Origin: Aliidiomarina taiwanensis
GTDB lineage: Bacteria; Pseudomonadota; Gammaproteobacteria; Enterobacterales; Alteromonadaceae
Direction: 5' to 3'
DNA: 64,000 nucleotides
Assembly: GCF_003987015.1 (NCBI RefSeq)
Contig: NZ_PIPQ01000001.1
Coordinates: 558,001 to 622,000, forward strand
The notes beneath the pieces were generated by a model. It did no database searches, was not told where the DNA came from, and saw only the letters and a list, made by a program, of their open reading frames with translations. This document shows, piece after piece, positions 59,045 through 64,000 of this stretch (the stretch's first letter is position 1; each line of letters starts with the position of its first letter). Both the position numbers and the translations under genes were made by a program.

Positions 59045-60060
59045 TGCAGTTTTTGTACCCTGCTATGCGTCGTTGGCTATTTAGCCGCGACGCAGAATGG
59101 TCACACGACTTTACACTAAAACAATTACACAGGTTAGGGCGGTCACCGTTGGCTTTTTTACTAAAGCAAACGGTGCCAAGTAAGCCTGTGGAGTGTTTAG
59201 GCATGACCTTTCCTAACCCTGTGGGGTTAGCGGCCGGGTTAGACAAAAACGCAAACTGTATTGACGCATTTGCGCAAATGGGGTTTGGCTTTATTGAAGT
59301 GGGCACGGTCACACCGCGCCCACAACTTGGTAATGCAAAGCCCCGCATGTTCCGATTACCAGAAGCCCGTGCGCTTATTAATCGCATGGGCTTTAATAAT
59401 GGTGGTTTAGACCTCATGGTCGAAAACCTGAAAAACACCAAGTACTCAGGTATTTTGGGTGTGAACATAGGAAAAAATAAAGACACGCCAGAAGAAGAAG
59501 GGCCTGAAGACTTTAGGCTGTGCTTAGAGCGTGTTTATCCTTATGCAAGCTATGTCACAGTCAATATTTCATCACCGAATACGCCTGGCTTGCGCGATAT
59601 GCAACACGGAAAACAATTAGCTCGTTTACTTTCAGTGTTAAAAGCAGAACAGCAGCGCCAACACCAAGCCACAAAACGTTATGTGCCCTTGGTAGTAAAA
59701 ATAGCACCAGACCTCGACCAACCAGCCGTGGAAGCTTTAGCAGAACTGTTGTTAGAACATAGCATCGACGGTGTGATTGCAACGAATACAACCCTTGAGC
59801 GTCATGCGGTCGCAGAGCTTGAACACGGTAACGAAGCCGGTGGACTTAGTGGCCCACCCGTTCATGAACGTAGCTGCGATGTTATCCGTTGGTTACGGGC
59901 TGCAACCCATGCTGATTTCCCAATAATTGGGGTGGGAGGGATAGATAGTGCAAAAAGCGCACAAGAAAAACTGGACGCAGGCGCAAATTTAGTGCAAATT
60001 TATACAGGTTTTATATATAGCGGACCCCGCTTAATTCGTGATATCGTAACAAAATTATAA
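59044..60060 (+). CDS. pyrD: Dihydroorotate dehydrogenase, class 2
   Basis: A 338-residue quinone-linked, membrane-associated enzyme of pyrimidine synthesis. It has an N-terminal amphipathic part (MQFLYPAMRRWLF), then PNPVGLAAGLDKNANCIDAFAQMGFGFIEVGTVTP, the catalytic Ser in NISSPNTPGLRD, and FMN-phosphate contacts GGIDSAKSAQEKLDAGANLVQIYTGF. It starts inside the stop codon of the preceding gene (TAATG) and is followed by zapC, an order shared with E. coli. Confidence 0.97.
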   Translation: MQFLYPAMRRWLFSRDAEWSHDFTLKQLHRLGRSPLAFLLKQTVPSKPVECLGMTFPNPVGLAAGLDKNANCIDAFAQMGFGFIEVGTVTPRPQLGNAKPRMFRLPEARALINRMGFNNGGLDLMVENLKNTKYSGILGVNIGKNKDTPEEEGPEDFRLCLERVYPYASYVTVNISSPNTPGLRDMQHGKQLARLLSVLKAEQQRQHQATKRYVPLVVKIAPDLDQPAVEALAELLLEHSIDGVIATNTTLERHAVAELEHGNEAGGLSGPPVHERSCDVIRWLRAATHADFPIIGVGGIDSAKSAQEKLDAGANLVQIYTGFIYSGPRLIRDIVTKL

Positions 60061-60105
60061 CTAACAGTCTTAAGTTGTGGCTAAATTGTAAGGGAATTCA
60101 ATTAG

Positions 60106-60645
60106 ATGCAAAACTGGCAGTGGCGGTATGACACAGCTAATGAAGCGTTATGTGCCATTATGGACAATGGCATAGAGCAACCGCTTGTTTTTAAAAAGAA
60201 ACATTTCCGAAATGATATGCCAGCCTTGTGTGACTTCACACTAGACGATGCTAATTTGCATAGTACGCTGCTAGAATACCAAGAAACACAAGAGGGTACT
60301 GCTCCCTCGGACTTCTTTTTGGTTGCTCTACATGGAGCAGCAATTGCACGCTTTGGTAAAGCCTTAATGGCACAAAGCTGGCACTTCCAAACAAACACCC
60401 TTGAAGAATGGCCTGTCAATCATCTTTATTGCCGGTTAAAGTCTGGCTTTGAAGAGAAGAGCTTTATTATTGTCAGTCAAGATCATCGTAGTAGCCTGTG
60501 TATGCTTCTTGACGATACCTTCGAAATAGGGGCAAACAAAGTAATGAAGCGGTTTGATGTGGTGCGGGTTTTAAACGACCGACTCTTTAGCCACCCTTGT
60601 CACCCTGTTGCAGAAACGCCGAACCATTGGCAGGAACTCGCTTAA
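60106..60645 (+). CDS. zapC: Cell division protein ZapC
   Basis: A 179-residue FtsZ-bundling protein. It lines up with E. coli ZapC in NWQWRYDTANEAL, the KSWHF-like QSWHFQTNTLEEW and RVLNDRLFSHPCH, and in overall length, and lies directly after pyrD as in E. coli. It has no membrane helix, fitting a cytosolic Z-ring factor. The similarity is moderate, so position counts for much of this call. Confidence 0.88.
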   Translation: MQNWQWRYDTANEALCAIMDNGIEQPLVFKKKHFRNDMPALCDFTLDDANLHSTLLEYQETQEGTAPSDFFLVALHGAAIARFGKALMAQSWHFQTNTLEEWPVNHLYCRLKSGFEEKSFIIVSQDHRSSLCMLLDDTFEIGANKVMKRFDVVRVLNDRLFSHPCHPVAETPNHWQELA

Positions 60646-60673
60646 AAGCTTTTTAGGTGGCTATTTCTGCTCG

Positions 60674-62122
60674 TTACAGCAAAGGGCTTACAAAGAATGT
60701 TAAACGTTCGTAGAGGCGGCTTAAGCGGCCTCTTTTTTCCCACGCTTCATAAGTAACAGGTTCACTGTCTTTGCTGTATTGGTTCAGCAAACGAATGATT
60801 TTTCCGCAGCTGTTTTCATTATAAAGAGCAAACGAAAGTTCAAAGTTTAGCTGAAAGCTTCGCACGTCTAAGTTGACACTGCCAACAATGGCTATTTGCT
60901 CGTCTATCACAAGGGCTTTGGTGTGCAGCAATCCTTTGTTAAAGTGACGAATTTCCGCGCCAGCCCGCAAAATGTCACTATAAAAAGACTTGCTTGCCCA
61001 GCCGGCTAGCTTGGAGTCGCACTTTTTGGGCAGTAAAATAATCACTTCCACACCTCGTTCGGCCGCATGGCACAAGGCCAATAGCAAGGACTCAGAAGGT
61101 ACGAAGTAGGGCGTTGCTACAGTAATGCACTTTTCAGCTCGGTAAATACTGGTCAGCATAACCTGGGTTATCACATCAGTGCCTAAATCTGGACCAGAGG
61201 GGACCATGGTCATCCACTGGGTGGTGGGAAGAAGCTCTATTTCTCGCTCCATTACAGGGAAACGGCGCTCGCCCGTTTCAACTTCCCAGTCCCATGAAAA
61301 TACTTTAGACACACCAAAGGCGGCAGCGCCTTCAAAGCGCATCATCATGTCTATCCAAGGACCTACTTTGCGTTTGCTATTAAAAAACCGCGGATCGGCC
61401 ATGTTCATCGAACCGCTGTAGCCAACCTTATTGTCCACAATGAGCAGTTTACGGTGCATGCGCAAGTCGATGCGGCGAAAAATATTTCGCCAAAGGGAAA
61501 CAGGCAATGCGGCAACGAACTCAATACCGGCAGCCCGCATTTCTGCTAATTGCTTGGAAAACATAAAGAAGGACCAACTGCCAGCATGGTCCACCAATAT
61601 TTCTATTTTCACGCCACGCTCTGCGGCCTCTATTAATGCCTGTGCCACCTCGGCCACGCGGCCCTGGTCGTGCCAAATATAAAAGCACGCCCGTATATTT
61701 TTCTGAGCACAGCGAATGTCAGCAAGCCAAGCATCAAAAATCTCATCGGGGTCACTGAACACCTGTAAGTCGTTGTAGCCAATAGAGCCACGGCCCATAT
61801 GCTCTTGCATAATGCTGTAAACCGCTTTAGCTGCGGTAGAAGTCGGCTTTTGGCCTTTTTGCTCTAATAAATGAGAGGAAAGGTTTTGAATAAAGGGGTC
61901 ACGCAAGGCTTGCGCCCGCTCAGCTCGGCGCTTTCCGAGTTGCACTTCACCAAACAGGAAGTACAAAACCACCCCTAAAATGGGTAAGAAAACAATAATC
62001 AGCATCCAAGCCAGCGACGAGCTAACAGAGCGGCGTTTAAAAACAACCCGCAGGAACACAGTTGTTAAAAGTAACCAGTAAATAATCAAACCAATAGTGG
62101 ATAGATTCAAGGTAACCGCCAT
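60674..62122 (-). CDS. cls: Cardiolipin synthase (ClsA type)
   Basis: A 482-residue membrane protein that condenses phosphatidylglycerol molecules to cardiolipin. Two N-terminal membrane helices (about 8-27 and 38-57) precede two phospholipase D motifs, HRKLLIVDNKVGYSGSMN and HTKALVIDEQIAIVGSVN. Length and arrangement match E. coli ClsA (486). No Shine-Dalgarno sequence is obvious at the ATG. It uses the product pathway of PgsA encoded earlier in the window. Confidence 0.95.
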   Translation of the reverse strand: MAVTLNLSTIGLIIYWLLLTTVFLRVVFKRRSVSSSLAWMLIIVFLPILGVVLYFLFGEVQLGKRRAERAQALRDPFIQNLSSHLLEQKGQKPTSTAAKAVYSIMQEHMGRGSIGYNDLQVFSDPDEIFDAWLADIRCAQKNIRACFYIWHDQGRVAEVAQALIEAAERGVKIEILVDHAGSWSFFMFSKQLAEMRAAGIEFVAALPVSLWRNIFRRIDLRMHRKLLIVDNKVGYSGSMNMADPRFFNSKRKVGPWIDMMMRFEGAAAFGVSKVFSWDWEVETGERRFPVMEREIELLPTTQWMTMVPSGPDLGTDVITQVMLTSIYRAEKCITVATPYFVPSESLLLALCHAAERGVEVIILLPKKCDSKLAGWASKSFYSDILRAGAEIRHFNKGLLHTKALVIDEQIAIVGSVNLDVRSFQLNFELSFALYNENSCGKIIRLLNQYSKDSEPVTYEAWEKRGRLSRLYERLTFFVSPLL

Positions 62123-62222
62123 CGTTTAAAGTTAATTAAAACTACTATATCGAGCTAACTGCCGTGGGGCAATGTGCACGCTGTAAGCTAATGTATTATT
62201 TAGAATGCAAGCGTTTTATAAG

Positions 62223-63137
62223 TTATTGTTGCTTCAAGCCATGCTTGGGGTCGAACAAGCTCGACTTGAAACGGTCGATAAACCAGGCCAAGGCCTTTCC
62301 TTCTTTACCAGCACGCCAAGCCACTGAAATAGGGGTGTTGGGGCGCGGGCTTTCTAGCTCAAGGGCAACTAAGCAGCCTTCAGTTAATTCCTGCTGAATA
62401 CGGTGGCGAGGTAAAAACCCAACGCCAAGCCCTTTTATCTGAACATCTACTTTGTAGTCTATGGTAGGCACGGTTATGCGGCTGCGACCGTCAAGGAGAC
62501 CAGAAGAGCGTCGTGGTAGCCGCTGTGAACTGTCTGCTACCACCACGGTAGGGTAGCCTTGAATTACGTCGGGCGTTAGGGGTTGTGGTGCGTGGGTGAG
62601 CGGGTGGCCGGCTGCCACTGCAAAGTCAAAAACTACTTCACCCAGGGCATGGGTACGAAAACCCGCAGCGGGCGGCTTTCCTTCGGCACCGATCACCAAA
62701 TCGCAACGGTCGTCGTTTAGAGCGTCCCAGCTACCACCTAACACTTCTTCGCTTAAACGAATTTCAGTTTTTGGCTGGATTTGCTGAAAGTCAGCCAGCA
62801 GTTGCAGTACGTGCTCGTTGGTTAAAATACTGTCGATACAAATGCGCAGCTCCGGCTCCCAACCCTCGGCAGCTTGGCGGGCTAAAGCAGTTAGCTCATC
62901 TGCGGCTTTCAGTATGTGCCGGCCTTGCTCTAATACCAAGCGGCCCGTTGCTGTCAGTTCGGCCCGACGCCTGCTACGATCGAATAAGGCGACGCCCAAG
63001 TCTTCTTCTAGCTTTTGCACTGTATAAGACACGGCGGAAGGTACGCGGTGTAGCTCTTCTGCCGCAGCAGCAAAGCTATTCCGCCGAGCAATGGCGTCCA
63101 AGGTTAAAAGGGAGTCAAGTGTAATAGGTGAAGCCAT
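62223..63137 (-). CDS. LysR-family regulator, YhaJ-like
   Basis: A 304-residue regulator with an N-terminal helix-turn-helix (about 5-63, RNSFAAAAEELHRVPSAVSYTVQKLEEDLG) and a substrate-binding domain. The start resembles E. coli YhaJ (NSFAAAAEELHRVPSAVSYTVQKLEE against GSFAAAADELGRVPSALSYTMQKLEE). It is divergent from a doxX and glutathionyl-hydroquinone reductase pair, the same partners YhaJ controls in E. coli (yqjF, yqjG). A regulatory link across the 132-bp gap is therefore likely. AGGA lies about 10 nt before the ATG. Confidence 0.9.
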   Translation of the reverse strand: MASPITLDSLLTLDAIARRNSFAAAAEELHRVPSAVSYTVQKLEEDLGVALFDRSRRRAELTATGRLVLEQGRHILKAADELTALARQAAEGWEPELRICIDSILTNEHVLQLLADFQQIQPKTEIRLSEEVLGGSWDALNDDRCDLVIGAEGKPPAAGFRTHALGEVVFDFAVAAGHPLTHAPQPLTPDVIQGYPTVVVADSSQRLPRRSSGLLDGRSRITVPTIDYKVDVQIKGLGVGFLPRHRIQQELTEGCLVALELESPRPNTPISVAWRAGKEGKALAWFIDRFKSSLFDPKHGLKQQ

Positions 63138-63269
63138 TGTTCAAAATTCCTGATGTTATTGGTCAAAATGTTCCGTTATTAATTAGTACATATAGCTACT
63201 ATAGTATCTTCATCGAACAAGGCAATTGAATATTTAAATTAGTTATATGCAACTTACCAGGAGCAACTT

Positions 63270-63725
63270 ATGAAAAACATGACAAAATTACAATGTGTAC
63301 TGAGCACGAACCAAAACTATGCAGGTCTTGTACTGCGCATGATTGCGGGCATTATTTTTGTCGCCCACGGTGCCCAGAAACTGTTTGGGAGTTTTGGTGG
63401 CTACGGGCTTGAAGGCACAGGGCAGTGGATGGCCTCGATTGGTTTAGAGCCGGGCTTTTTAATGGCTTTAGCTGCTGGCAGTGCCGAATTCTTTGGTGGC
63501 CTGGCCCTTATTTTAGGTCTGTTAACCCGCCCAGCTGCTTTGGTGTTAGCTGTAACTATGGTGGTCGCAATTGTTACCGTGCACTTACCAAACGGTTTGT
63601 TTATGAGCAACAATGGGTATGAGTTTGGTTTGGCATTGCTTGGTATGTCTGTGGCACTTGTGTTTAACGGTGCAGGCAAGATTCCTCTCGACAGCCTGAT
63701 CAATAATAAATTAAGTCAGTCATAA
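63270..63725 (+). CDS. DoxX family membrane protein (YqjF-like)
   Basis: A 151-residue protein with four membrane helices and the DoxX pattern RMIAGIIFVAHGAQKLFGSFGGYGLEGTGQWMASIG (about residues 23-60). E. coli YqjF is a related quinone-associated membrane protein induced with yqjG by nitroaromatics through YhaJ. AGGAG lies just before the ATG. It is followed 76 bp later by the glutathionyl-hydroquinone reductase gene. Confidence 0.9.
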   Translation: MKNMTKLQCVLSTNQNYAGLVLRMIAGIIFVAHGAQKLFGSFGGYGLEGTGQWMASIGLEPGFLMALAAGSAEFFGGLALILGLLTRPAALVLAVTMVVAIVTVHLPNGLFMSNNGYEFGLALLGMSVALVFNGAGKIPLDSLINNKLSQS

Positions 63726-63801
63726 ACTGCATGTTCAAAATACACGCATACCCCAGCATGCATGGCTTGCTGGGGTTCATACATCAATATATGGAGTCAT
63801 T

Positions 63802-64000
63802 ATGGGACTTTTAGTTGACGGTCAATGGGTCGACCAATGGTACGACACAGACGCAAACGACGGTAAATTCGCCCGTAGCGAGTCACAATTTCGTAACTGG
63901 GTTACCGCAGACGGTAGCGCAGGGCCAACCGGTGAAGCGGGCTTTAAAGCAGAGCCAGGCCGATACCACTTGTATGTGTCGCTAGCATGCCCCTGGGCCC
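63802..64000 (+). CDS. Glutathionyl-hydroquinone reductase, 5' part (cut by window end)
   Basis: The first 66 codons of a glutathione-transferase-like protein start at ATG 63802 with GGAG upstream. The visible sequence includes RSESQFRNWVT and GRYHLYVSLACPWA, the typical active-site region of the xi class with Cys in CPWA. These enzymes reduce glutathionyl-hydroquinones. E. coli YqjG belongs to this family. The rest of the gene lies beyond the window. Confidence 0.85.
   Translation, partial: MGLLVDGQWVDQWYDTDANDGKFARSESQFRNWVTADGSAGPTGEAGFKAEPGRYHLYVSLACPWA

Overview
This window looks like core chromosome of a marine gammaproteobacterium of the order Alteromonadales, most likely the Idiomarinaceae. 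That placement is an inference. It rests on gammaproteobacterial gene order combined with a strong protein and amino-acid catabolism set: NAD-dependent giant glutamate dehydrogenase, alanine dehydrogenase, alanine symporter, aminopeptidase N, M61 and M14 peptidases, an NSS-family transporter and NhaC. Base composition is close to balanced and genes are densely packed. No gene-free stretch exceeds about 300 bp. I saw no insertion sequence, prophage or CRISPR array.

Layout. 1-730: two small membrane-protein genes. 734-3900: tRNA-Pro(GGG), yejM, yejL and yejK, the same neighbourhood as in E. coli. 3975-17270: cspD, clpS, clpA, infA, aat, trxB, ald, ftsK, lolA, rarA, two crcB genes and serS. This is the E. 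coli cspD-serS block without cydDC and lrp, and with ald added. 17267-19110: tusE, a tusD-tusC gene fusion and yccA. 19298-22280: tRNA-Ser(UGA), then a DUF2868 and GTPase/DUF3482 pair. 22378-25924: a uvrY-like regulator, uvrC, pgsA and the tRNA-Gly, tRNA-Cys, tRNA-Leu cluster, again as in E. coli. 26024-28140: a small accessory pair, a Lon-like AAA+ ATPase without protease and an ADP-ribosylglycohydrolase. 28202-34554: LysR/LysE, an M23 peptidase, an M61 peptidase and a LytS/LytTR two-component pair. 34589-42153: pykA, msrB, long-form gap, a cytosolic-type M14 carboxypeptidase, catalase and tyrA. 42217-46172: alanine symporter, a zinc-ribbon protein, yeaC, msrC, an unknown 97-residue gene and proQ. 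46184-60645: prc, NSS transporter, nhaC, pepN, DUF2835, NAD-GDH, pyrD and zapC. 60674-64000: a cardiolipin synthase, then a YhaJ-like LysR gene divergent from doxX and a truncated glutathionyl-hydroquinone reductase gene.

How the genes work together. Proteolysis and N-end-rule turnover (clpS, clpA, aat), envelope assembly (yejM, lolA, prc, pgsA, cls, M23), translation (infA, serS, tRNAs, tus thiolation, proQ) and oxidative repair (trxB, msrB, msrC, catalase) are all represented. Peptides cut by PepN and the M61/M14 enzymes would feed alanine and glutamate to Ald and NAD-GDH, with Na+-coupled uptake by the symporters and Na+ balance by NhaC.

The most unusual points are a uvrY-position response regulator whose receiver has lost every phosphorylation residue, a TusD-TusC fusion with no TusB alongside, a YejM whose sulfatase-type site looks degraded, the AAA+/ADP-ribosylglycohydrolase pair beside the tRNA cluster, a 97-residue gene overlapping both msrC and proQ, and a long hairpin directly upstream of the GTG start of uvrC.
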